This document shows positions 13,701 through 25,700 of a stretch of 64,000 nt of DNA, piece by piece. The DNA is from Rhyzopertha dominica (lineage: Eukaryota; Arthropoda; Insecta; Coleoptera; Bostrichidae): NCBI GenBank assembly GCA_025024175.1, contig QCXZ01000001.1:372001-436000 (forward strand), written 5' to 3'. Within the stretch, counting starts at the first letter, position 1. Each line of letters opens with the position of its first letter. The position numbers and the translations under genes were made by a program. A model generated the notes under the pieces. It saw only the letters and a list, made by a program, of their open reading frames with translations, ran no database searches and was not told the DNA's origin.

Positions 13701-16700
13701 AATCTAAATGGTTAACGTCGCCGCAAATTACTCTAAAGCCTAAACTTATAGAAGCAAAACCCAGCTTACGGAAGATTTCTCCGCGGAACTTGTCTTAACG
13801 GTAAATTCATCACTCGGAGCTGCCCACGAGGCAGGTCTGGCGTTCCAATGCCTGTTCACCCCTAGGAAACCCCTCGACTCCACCGAAGATGGATTCCTAT
13901 TTACTTTGTTCCTGTTTTGCCCCCCACTTTGCCCCCACATGTTCCACTTTACCACCATAAACTTTGAAACTCGCAAATTCTCAGGGGTGTAGTCGGTCCA
14001 CTTGCAAACGCCTCGCCATATAGGTATGCGTCACTCTACGCAGTTTAAACAACACTAAATTAAGCGATATAATCGTTTCTTATCAGCATAGTCACAATAG
14101 CTTAGGAAAACGAGTTGTATCACCTTTGCCGATTACCAGGTGCGCAGGCTGTTGCTTAATGCATTGTTTACCTGGGCTACTAATGCGACAAGTGCCGCTG
14201 GATAATGGTATTTAAATAGATTAGTTACGAAATTTGCTATTCAATTGTTAAGGGGGCGACCACGCAAAAATCTGTTGCAGTACTAATACGGAGCCATCCT
14301 TTTTGTTCGTATCCACGCATTCGTCGTTAATTGGAGGCCGAGCTTCTTATCAAAAGACGTACACACAGTTCATCATTGCAAATAGAGGCCGCCACTACCT
14401 GCCTAGAGATAACGAAGCATAAAAATGCGAGATATACTTGGAAGCAACGATCTATGAGACTGACTTATGCAGAGGACTTTACAGCTTGATGGCCAGCCGT
14501 CCTAAACTATCGGGATTTGTGGCACGCTTCAAAGTTCCGGAATTATTCCTAAATTATTGCCTAAAATTTTAACTTTTCCAATTAAATTTAAAATTTGTTA
14601 GTTGTGATATTTTTTTTCGACAGTAGATTAAATGGGAAAAGATTTGCAATTTTATTAACCTAATCTATTTGGTTATGGCTTCAAAAAAATAGGCCACTTT
14701 TAAGCTTCCAACTTGGTAACATGATTTTAAAAAATGTAAGGGTAATGACCATTTTTTTTAATCTAGTTATCCATGGAAAAATGAAATATTTAGGTCTTAA
14801 AACTTGCAAAGCTCGGGCGTGTTTCTCACGTCGGGTTTGCACCATATTCATACTCCTTATTCCTGTCATGATGATGCACCTTACGAGTGCAAAACGTGAA
14901 CCTAATTCCAAAATCAGACGCACTATAACCCAAAAAGACTAGGATTTCAGCTTTTTGACTTACGTTAGTAATTCGTGATTTTAACTACCAGATGGTTTAA
15001 TTACACTTGTTTAAGAGGGAAATGGGGGTGTAAAATATGTTGCAGTACTAATACGGATGTTCACATCCACACAAGATAAGAACTTGCGGAGAGGCGCTGC
15101 TAAAAACAAGATACATATAAAGTTTATCGTTACGATTACCCGCCATTACCTGTTCGAAGATAAAGGATAACGATACTAATCAACGTACCCGGCAACGATA
15201 CTGATAATCAACTAGAAAGCGATACGGGGCAAAAATTTATTGCTTATCGAACATGACATATTGAACCTAACACCGCTATTACGTTTCAGTGATAAATTAA
15301 CAGACGTCCCTATCATTCTCATTTTCGCTTCTGTATTTATAGAGTGTTTGTTGTGATACAGATATAATAACAACATCAAACAAGTTTCTTATTTATATAT
15401 TTTTTGCTGTCACATCTTCAGTGTTTTTTTTCATACAAGTGATCACTCGATATAGTTTGAAATACTGTTTTCACAAACGGATAATTCTAAAATTCTATCA
15501 TGCGGCAAGAACTTAAAATGTATGCCATCCAACGACGTTGTAGGGGGCAGGTTTTTAACGCACAAGAAAAAAAAAGAATCTAGTTTTAGTTTTTAGTTAA
15601 CGTTCGATTATAATAATGGTACATCCGTTAGCCCCATGTTAAGCAAAAAAAACTATTAGAATTGGTAAACCATTTATTTTTACTTCCATGTTATTTTTCT
15701 CGAGGACTTTACGCTGCATTTCGCATTTTTATTATTTATTACTAGAATATAAACCTATGGCCTTAATTTTGAATAAAAAAATTACTTGGCATGAGGAAGT
15801 AGCAAAGAAATCATACATTCAAGTCGTTAGATGTTCTATGAATCTAAAGAAAAAAACAGGACAAGATGTTAAATTGTTATTTCGGATTAATAAAATAATT
15901 AAATATTGTCTCCTATAAAAAGACTTAAATTCAGATTATATATAGTGACTGTGGCTCTACAAACTCACTAATCGCTTTTCTTGTGGCTATAAAAGAAACG
16001 TCTCGATCATGCCAGGCTGTATGACTGATGCGATGATTGATGGAACAGCCGAAAACGGAACGTGAATCTGTAGATTTAGGTTGGTATTCAAATTACATGA
16101 TGTTATGGAATGAGAGAAGACAGATCTGCTTAATCATGGGGAGTCGAGCACAGCACAAGCATATAGCTTAAACTTGCACCAGATTTGCTAAAATGAAAAT
16201 CAGTGGCTGCGGTCAAATACAGTGGGATCGTTTTGTAAAAATAAGTCATCTACCTATTTCACTGTCATTGTAGCTCATCAGTGTAGTTTAGATCTAATGC
16301 AGACAGCATGGCATAGAACTGGTTTTACCTATACACCAAAAGCTGGGTATGAAGTTAGTAGAAAAAACAGTAATGCCATCTGTCAGCAATGAAATAACAC
16401 CATGACAAAGCCACCTAGCTGCTGCTTTCTAAAAGAAGTGACCTGTAATGTGCAAATTCGCTGATACACACTATGTATAGAAAAACATAAACTAAAAATA
16501 ATACGAAACCAGCATACTCGATAATTAAAAAAAACCAATATATTCCTACAAATTACTTCGCTTCATAAAGTAGCGAACCCATTATAATACGAAAAGCGTT
16601 GGAATCAAGGACCAGCATGAGAAAATAAGGGTTCTACTTGGCGAAGCTACCTCTCTAATGATCCTCACTCTCCCAGCTCGTCCAAGTCAAGTTCTTAATT

Positions 16701-19700
16701 AAACAAGGGATGTGTTCCATGCTTTTCCTTTGTTCTAGCTAAAATCCCGGCTTTTTAGCTGTTCGCAGCCCGCAGCTAGCCATGTACTAAGTTAATTTCT
16801 CCACTAAGAACATCTTCGACACGTAGAGGTATAGGGTCAACACACCAGTTTTGGCCACTTTAAGGATATATTTAATTTAAAAAAGGTACAGTATTTTTTC
16901 TATCAGCAATTTTTAATGTTTAAAACTGAATTTTATTAATTTAACATGTTTATTTTACAACAAAAAATACAAAAACATCTAAAATGTGTTTTGAATGTAT
17001 AATATTTAGATATTAATATTAGATTGCAACGTTGACCAGTTTTGGCCACACAAGTACTCGAGGTGGCCACTTTAGTTGCCGGTTGTGGCCACTTACCGCA
17101 AATAACCATTATTCAAACTAAACATTAAAAAAAAAGAAAGATATGTACTAAGTAATAATTTTATTAAAACATGTTATGTATTAGATACAAACTAAAACTG
17201 TTTTGCGTATTTGTACACTAGTGTGAAGTATTAATTTGCATATTGTACAGCAAGTAATAGGTAATTTGTGTGTTTCATGGTTTATTATATTTTGTCATTT
17301 CCGGTACGCTAAATACACCTCTATTATTTTTTTCTTTAGGGCATTCTATAATTTCTTTTATTTCTTCCCATTCATACAGAATTTCATCTTTTCTGGTCGG
17401 CCATTTCCAATCTGAACCACTTCTTTCCATTGCAGATATGTAGTAATGTTTCGGTGTGTTTCCTATTTTTGTTACTAATCCTGGATAGTATATCCCTTCA
17501 AACTTCACCACAACATACAGTCCCACAGGAATGACCGAAGGTACATTTTTTTCAGGTAAGATATTTTCATCGTCAGCCTCATCGTTGGTGTCTGAATCTT
17601 GCATCTCTCCGTCCGATACTTTAGGACGTGGGTTTTCAACTTTTCTCTCTGCACATTGACGTTTTCGCTCTCTAACTGTTAATGCTTTTCCATTTCTCAT
17701 CTTTTTCTGTTCTGCACGCTTCCTTTTCCTGTCTTCTTTTTCCTCTAACACTTTTTTCTTTTCCTTTTCTTTTTCTTGCGCTATTTGCAACCACTGGCTT
17801 GAGGTAAGTACACTCGGTAAATATTCGCGTTTCTTCTTTGTCCGTGGCGACGAATTATCCGAGGACGGGTATATGAGAATGTTGCTTAGAATATTAATTT
17901 TTTTAACTGAAGTGTTATCTTTTTTACTAACATCACAATGGTTCTTTTCGTTCTTCAAATTTTCTTCTATAATTTGCACATCATTGTTCTGATTCAACTC
18001 TTCGTTTGCTAAGCCATCCTTATCTTTTATTTGTACTTCATCTAAACGTTCTACAGGATCTTTTGTTAGAAGGGCATGATGTTTTGTAGAACTAATGTCT
18101 TTTGTACCTAGTAAGATACTGCTGTTTATTTATTAATTCAGTTTTATCTTTTAAATCTATGGCACAAAATTGAGTTTGTAAGTCACTGTCTTTGTTAAGC
18201 TTAGATTTTTCTTCTTCTTTCCCATTTCCACTATCATTTCCAAATTCATGATTAATATTAATAAACTCCTCTTCGGTCAAAGTTTTTGTGCCTTCATTTG
18301 TAACTTCTTTCTTTGCCAAGTCTCTAGTCTCCAGATCTAGCATTTGATTCTGTCCGTTTTCAACGTGTTCTAATAGCAATACATCATCATTACCAAAAAA
18401 TTCAGATAGGGCATCTGTATTTTCATCAAGTGTCCACTCAGGAAAGGGAAATTCAATTGTGGTGCTATCCCCAATGCACTCTAAGACATTTTCGGTGCTA
18501 TTATCACGTGATTTATTGTCATCTTTAAATTTTGCCCATACTTCGTAAAGTTTTGTGTAAGCCATTTCTATAGGCGTTGTGTTTTGAGCTAAGCATTCCA
18601 CAAATTGTTTTAATATATTTCCCTCAATTTTCGATTCTAGGTATTCTAAATGGGTCAATGCAAGTGATGAGCTTGTTTGCGAATCAGGCTCTTCCTCGGG
18701 CTTTTCTTTTAAAGTACATCTACTATAATCCACATTATCTGAAGTGAATGGATATAGGCCACATCGCCTAAATCCGTTTTGAATGGTCTTTGTAAAATCT
18801 TCATTTGTTATTATGTCATACAACACTCTTGGAACGTCTAGTTTCCGTATTTCTTTCCCTCCATTTTTAATTTTCCATTGTCTTACAGTTTTCTTCCAGT
18901 GCACCTTTAAAGGATGAAAGAGAGATACATCTAATGGTTGTAATATATGTGTTGTATTTGGGTATAAACATACAAGAATAATTCCCTTTTCTTTGCAAAA
19001 TCTACTGAGGTACATATTTAAATGCGATGAGTGACCATCCAGAAACACAATAACAGGTAATGTGTATTTTTCTTTTACTAGAAATGGATAAAAAACGTTT
19101 GTAAAGTATTCGTGAAAAGTTTCTGATGTCATCCATCCATTTTTAGATTTACCAATACCCCAGTTTGGTGGTGCTACTTTTGCATAATTAGATGGCAGCC
19201 TTTCAAATTTATACAGAGTCAACGGCGGAGCAAATTCGCCACTCGCATTCACACATATTAATGTTGTGATATTTTCTTTATCACTGTTAGCTGAAGTGCC
19301 ATAACAGTGTTTTCCTTTTTCTGCTAAAACTGTGTTTCCTGCTGGATTCAAATAGAGTGCTGTCTCATCGAGATTCCACACTCGTTTGGGATCTTCTAAG
19401 ACACACCTCTCATTGCCGAGAAGTTCTAGTATTTCCTGAAACCATCTTCTAATCTTTTCTGGTGTTATGTTGGCTCTTGCTTTATTAATGTACTCTGCTT
19501 GCTTTAGAGACAACTCAGGATGACGACGGAGAAACAATTTAAACCATTTACCTCCAGGTACATTATCTTTAAAGCTACTAGAAATATTAAGATCTGTAAC
19601 TATTTTTTTTCACAGAAAACGCCAAACCATCTTTGTTAATAGAGAACCCCATTTGCGAAAGATTTTTTATCCATTCACATAACTCTTTCTCAACGTCATT

Positions 19701-22700
19701 TCCTAGAACACATTCAGGTCCAACTTTTCCCATAGTTTCGGGACTCTCTCCACATAATTTGTGTCGTAATGTAGTTCTAGGAACATTGTACATTTTACTT
19801 GCTTGAAGAACTGGCATACCGTCTCTAACATCCCTTATAGCATTTCTTAAATTTTCGGCAGTATACGAAAAAAACTGTCTTTTCCCAGTCATTTTGCTTG
19901 TAGCATATACCTAAACACCTAAAAAAAAAATAAATTAAACTCATCAATTAGCAAATGAAAAAATACCAAAACTGGAATGAGTGCAACCAGTTATAGCCAC
20001 TGGGTGGCCAAAACTGGATATTAGGTTAGCTAGTTTTGACCACACCATGGCCACAACTGGAATATAGTCAGTATGTAGAAGCCAGTTGTGGCCATCTTAA
20101 TTTCTGCAAGTGCTTTCAATTTTTAGGCGTAAATTTGACATAAAAACACTTTGTACACAACAAAATAACCATTACGTGATCTTACTCATTACATTATTAG
20201 ACATATGGATCATTAACTCTAATTCTACTTACCTTAGTTTCTTAGCTAATCTGTTAAGAAAATGTCAAGTTGTTCTAGCACTATCACTTGCAGGTGGCCA
20301 TTTTAATATACTCTAGCGACATCTTCTGGAAAGTTTTAGAATATATAAGCAAATCAGCAGAAATCTGTAAATTGCCTTAAAATTCGTATAGTATACTGAC
20401 AAATCTAATTATTGCGCCTTCAAAATGAAAGTGGCCACTACTAGTCTTGTGGCCACAACTGGTGCGTTAACCCTATGTTGAAAAGTTTCCCTTCACATCT
20501 ATAAGAACCTCGGAAAATTATCAGAAAATATAAGAATCTCGCATGGTGGCATGAAGATTTTGTACTCGTCAGCATTCTTCAAAAATGTTTTATATGGCGA
20601 TTAAACACTGTATTCTACTCCTAATCTATTCTTGTCGTGAATAAAATTCTTTAGTAGCATTTAAAAATAATATCATGTGAAATGTCGAAGTAAAACTTCT
20701 CCTTTGCTTTAAAAAAACTTGTTTCTTGCTAAGTTATGCGCTGTATAAATCAAAAGAATACTGTTAAACAACGAACTTATATTAATTATCACGAAAATGA
20801 TAATATGAATAAATAAAATAGGATATAAACATGCAACACTCAGCATTTCTTATTGTTTGTCTAACAAACTCATGTTGCTATTTTGAACCCCTTTTGTGAT
20901 GTCTTCATTATATCATAAGAGTATTAATTCCACTAGATAAACGCACAGGAAACCTAACTAGAAAAAAACTATATAAGTTACCGTAAATTTATAATATTCC
21001 GTATGCTCTATAGTTACCCTGCTGATCCTGGTGAGTTATTTTTCTAAAATTTACTGCATCATAAGAAAACTGCTTTAAACATAATAATAATAATTATTGT
21101 GTAATTTTATATAAAATAGTGCCGTAACTAAGTCGATGTTGGTTTAACAATAATGTACAATTTACGATACCATATTATTATCGTATGCATATTTATGTTT
21201 ACTCAATATTTTATAGATATGATATTCAACTTATCAGTATTGAAAGTAATACCTAAATTGTAAAGAAATGCGAGGCATCATACAAACTACGTGAGAACCT
21301 GATTAAATTTACTAATAATAATTATTACGAGTATAAATTAATAATTTAAATGTACATTTTACACAACCGTAGTTAAAGTTTGTGGACAAATACAAGACAA
21401 ATAGGTGAATTTTTATACGGATGTGTGTCGCACTCAAATAGCGTGATAAGTACACTTTTCATCGCCTCACCCAGTGAACTAATTGTAATACTTCAACGAT
21501 AATATTAAATTTTATGCTCACCAAACTGTTTAATAACCAACCGCTTTCGATTTTCGCTAGCGAATATCGGTCAATTTTACCAAAATTTATCCGCCAAATC
21601 TAATGCTAATAGTCTACTTAGTACTCTTCAGCCAAAAGAAGTTGTACTAATACTTCTTAGTGCAAGTGTACGATAATAACCTTAGGACATAAGAGTACAA
21701 GAAAGCGTAGTAATCTGTATGACCTTACCATTATTGCATCCCCTATCAATTTCATTTCTAAAATTTAGTTACTTTCACATCCGACACATTCTGTTGTGAA
21801 AATTTCTCAAGAACTGAATATGGAGCACCCAGGTCGCAGTTATGAACTGTGAGAACCACTGCGACATTTTAGTGAGAAACGTTCGAAAATCGGCAGAATC
21901 AAACAAAAAAGTAGGTACCTCGTAACACACAAACTTTCCAAGCACCAGGAAGAAGCAGAAAGAAAGACGGAGAGAGAAAACATGGATTGTGTAACGACCC
22001 AGCATTTTCTAAACAGTTCTTTACCTTTCACTACCTCCGACATGGTCATGCTTTATTAAGCTACACCGGTGATTTAGTCCATGCAATAAAATCTATAAGA
22101 AGAACTCATACTCGACGCATTCAGCAATCAATTAGATTTTTTTATAACATTTTGATAGCTATCGATACATAACGGTTTTCCAAATTACTTAATTGAAAAA
22201 TTGTCCTATGAATACCTGATAAAATTTAAGTTTTCTTTTAACACTATCACGTGATAAAAACGTTAATATTTGGTACCCCCTTAGATTTACTGGTCAAGTC
22301 TCAATTTACCTTTCTAAATTATTTTCATACACCCAAAAATTTTGGGAATATATTATCTAGTTCAGAAGACCAGTTTCTTTTTATTTTTTATTCAATTAGA
22401 ATAAATCGATTTTATTGTTTGAATCGAACACGTGAGAATAATAATTAATTATAAAATACAATAATTAATTCTGCATGCCCGCATTGTAGTGAATATTTAA
22501 TTTCAGAAACTACAGTAAGGACCAGTTTGCAGAAAGTGACTCAACTTTTATTGCGATGAATTTCTTGATTAAGTGTCGTCTTTAATTAGTCAAATTTTAA
22601 AAAATTAAACTGAAAGTTTAAACTTTTGGTTATCCTTTTGTGACATTTCATGTAGCTAAGCAAAATTAGAAACGAGAACCTCACCGCTAGACCCTTCCTT

Positions 22701-25700
22701 GAATATTCACCCTAAGGAAGATAAGCCGTGAGGAAGGGCCCATATGTTTGTTTAATTTGATATGTTTCCACAAATTGGAAGTCAAAAAGTTCTGAACAAC
22801 CGTTACGTCCTGCTTTCTGCACAAAATGATTTTTTTTTTGCTTTTTTCGCAATACATTGGCCATTCATTTTAATTTACAAAACAGCTAGATCATATATAC
22901 CAGCAAATGTTTGTTGAAAATCTATTACCACTAGTAGAAGTTTGGGAAACTTGGACATCAGTTGAAAATTTAAACTTCGGATCATCGCTTTGTCGCCTAA
23001 GATGCAAAATTAAAAATACGAACTGCACCACTAGACCCTTGGGTACTAATCCTAAAGGTGTCAAACGGTGAGGCCCCGCCCATCACTCCGGGATACCAGT
23101 CAATAGTTTTGAAGCCCAGTGTACATGAATTAAGATCCATGAATCCAAAGAGAAGTTTGCTTGACGTTAGGTCAACTTCAGTTCGAGCAACATCGAAATA
23201 ATTCAATGAAAATACCACTCGTAAATCAAGAATGAATACCATTTGAATTCGCACTAAAGCTCATACGTCAGATCACTGATACTGTGCTACAGCTATAAAT
23301 CAACTTGTAGTAACGATTATTACTGTGGCAACGATGTCACTGCCCCGTCGTTGTTCAATTAAAATTTACACTTTGTCACTTTTCGTTTTACTACCGGTAA
23401 TTAAATTTCTTTGCCGTTGCGTAAAAAGCAATAATGATTACAGGGAGCAGGCTGCGGCTGTTTGTAACTTGACCAAACAGCAGCGCACACAAAACAATAT
23501 ATTACATGCTGTACGCTTTTCAATTCGCTCCGTCGCTATTTGGCCTTTAATTAAAATACGCCATGACCTCGCACCGCAGTAATTTTGTAGTTTCATTTGA
23601 CGCGCCAACCAAAGGCTTTGTTCGCCAGAGCCATACTGGAAATGTCCAATTTGTTTTGCAACAAATGGGTAAAATCGGCCCATTTCTATTTTCAGGGCTG
23701 ATTGCTTGTGCGTGAGGTGAAGCACGGGGCATCAAAGGAAACGATTATGCGATGGCAACCTTTGTCAGGTAAAGCAAAGTTGAATAATCATGCACGAAAC
23801 ACGCATCACCCACGATTTTGTCCGTTGTTATCGCGGGCTTCGCTTTTGCCGTTTTGACACAAAATCTACATACAAGCTTATAGGTAATTAGCTGTCAAAA
23901 CACTAAAAATTTTACAAGAAATAGTTAATTAGGTTAGCAGACTAATTTGTGGATTTAACCCTACTAACAAACCACTATTTATACAATAATCAAAATTTTT
24001 TTCTTAGCCCTTGTAAATGATATCGCGCAACAATTATCAATGTAAAAAAAATTCTGGCTGTGGACTTGCAGCTCATCAATATCCTCCTGGAGAAGCTTGC
24101 CTAAAAAACCGGAAAACAACATGTCATCGACAACAACCACGGAAGCCTTCAAACCAAAAAAAGGGTCTAGTTGTGATCCTTAAGGAACACCTGAAGTTAT
24201 TTCTACTTGAGCAGACTTAACACTACCAATCTTCACAAACTGACTCCTAGCAAACAGACACGAAAGAAGAGAATCCATACACTGTTAAACTCATAGTTGC
24301 CACACTTCGACATCTTGCTTATAAAATATTATCTGTAATCAAAACGATTCTGTCTACGAATGACTTTCAAGATATGAGTCGTATGTCAATAACAGATTTT
24401 CTCACTGCAACTTCTCAGTTGTATCTCCCAGAGACACAACCTGATGATTAACCTGACCTAAAAGAAACTTCTAACGTACATACCTTTATTATTATACGCA
24501 ATCTGGCCTAAAGCAATAAAAGCATGTAAATAACATTTTATCTAAGAAATTTATGAGTCTTTGTATCGTGCTGTCAGTTACCTTGTTCTCTGGGACAAAC
24601 TTGTTTCAACTAACTATATCTTATTCTAAGATAAGAATGAGTCAATTCTACAAAAACTTATCGATTTTATATCAATCAGAAAATATCAAGAGTCGGTTAA
24701 AGTTTACTAAGACTGGAACACACTCGTATTCTGGAAGAGCACGTGTTCACAAATAGTTAGGAAGGGCGCTTATGTCCAAAGATTTTCTTCTCTGCTTAAA
24801 TTGCTTATACAATTTTCGTTGTAGCGACCTTAAGTATTGTTAGGACATTCTTCTCTGGTTGTGATGGTTATGACACTATGAAACAAGACAACCTCGTAAA
24901 TTCTAGATGCTGTATCTTCTAAACACCCCAACTCAATTTAACGATTTAGGATTCATTGTACACAGATTTTCAACCAGAATAGGACGAGTAAAAATTATTA
25001 ATTTCTTAAACTTATTCACAAGATATTATTTTATATTATAATATGTAGGCCATGCTCTGTGATAATCGAAACTAAAAAAAATCATTTGAAATGCAAGTTA
25101 AACTAAACTACTACTGAATAAATTAGGAAATATATGGTGTAAATCATTATTTTGATCTTCAAACCAAGAAAGCTATCAACCTCGGTTCTCCACCACAGTT
25201 TTTGTTAAATAATAGGCCATAAAATTCTATTTATTTTTTTTCCTGAAATAAAGGAAAATGTTGCTCTTTTGTAATATTGTGTGTCGTGTGTACTACCTTA
25301 TATATTACTTCAAAACGAGAAAAGCTCTATCTACCACAAGTTTTTCTTAAATAATAGCCTATGACACAAAATATTTTTAGTTAATTTCTTAATTTATTAA
25401 AAAAATTATATAAAACGATACCATGAGTTCAAGATACAGCCGCTCCGTACCCTTAGTGAATCACCCTCTATATCCAGAGATAGGTACATGTACCAATCCA
25501 TAAAAGAAAACGTACGGTCTACGGATGTGATCGAAGTGCACCCGTCCGATCTGCAAGGTGATTTACAGTNTCCAGCATCCACAGATCCTGGAACTATTTC
25601 GTTTTTCGTTCAGGTCAACTTCCCGGTTTGCCGGAAAGTCATCTTCGCTCGGACGCACCTAAATGCCGTTAACTATACTTTCCACCTTTTTCAACGCCGA

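Larger units (their letters stand above)
16834..20473 (-). mobile_element. Tigger/pogo-like DNA transposon, full length
   Basis: A 3640-bp element flanked by TA on both sides (16832-16833 and 20474-20475), the usual pogo target duplication. Terminal inverted repeats of 25 bp (16834-16858 and 20449-20473) match at 22 positions and contain CCAGTTKTGGCCAC. That core recurs in both orientations inside each end: about 17035, 17062 and 17079 on the left; 19987, 20003, 20030, 20047, 20081, 20292 and 20431 on the right. These are probably transposase-binding sites. One transposase gene on the minus strand fills the middle. Good end-to-end preservation suggests a fairly recent insertion, but the transposase carries two frame breaks. 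It is nested in GckIII intron 1. Confidence 0.9.

Noticed and set aside
23325..23735. Overlapping open frames on both strands
   Set aside because: No family motif, no splice sites and no codon pattern; more likely non-coding DNA of balanced composition.
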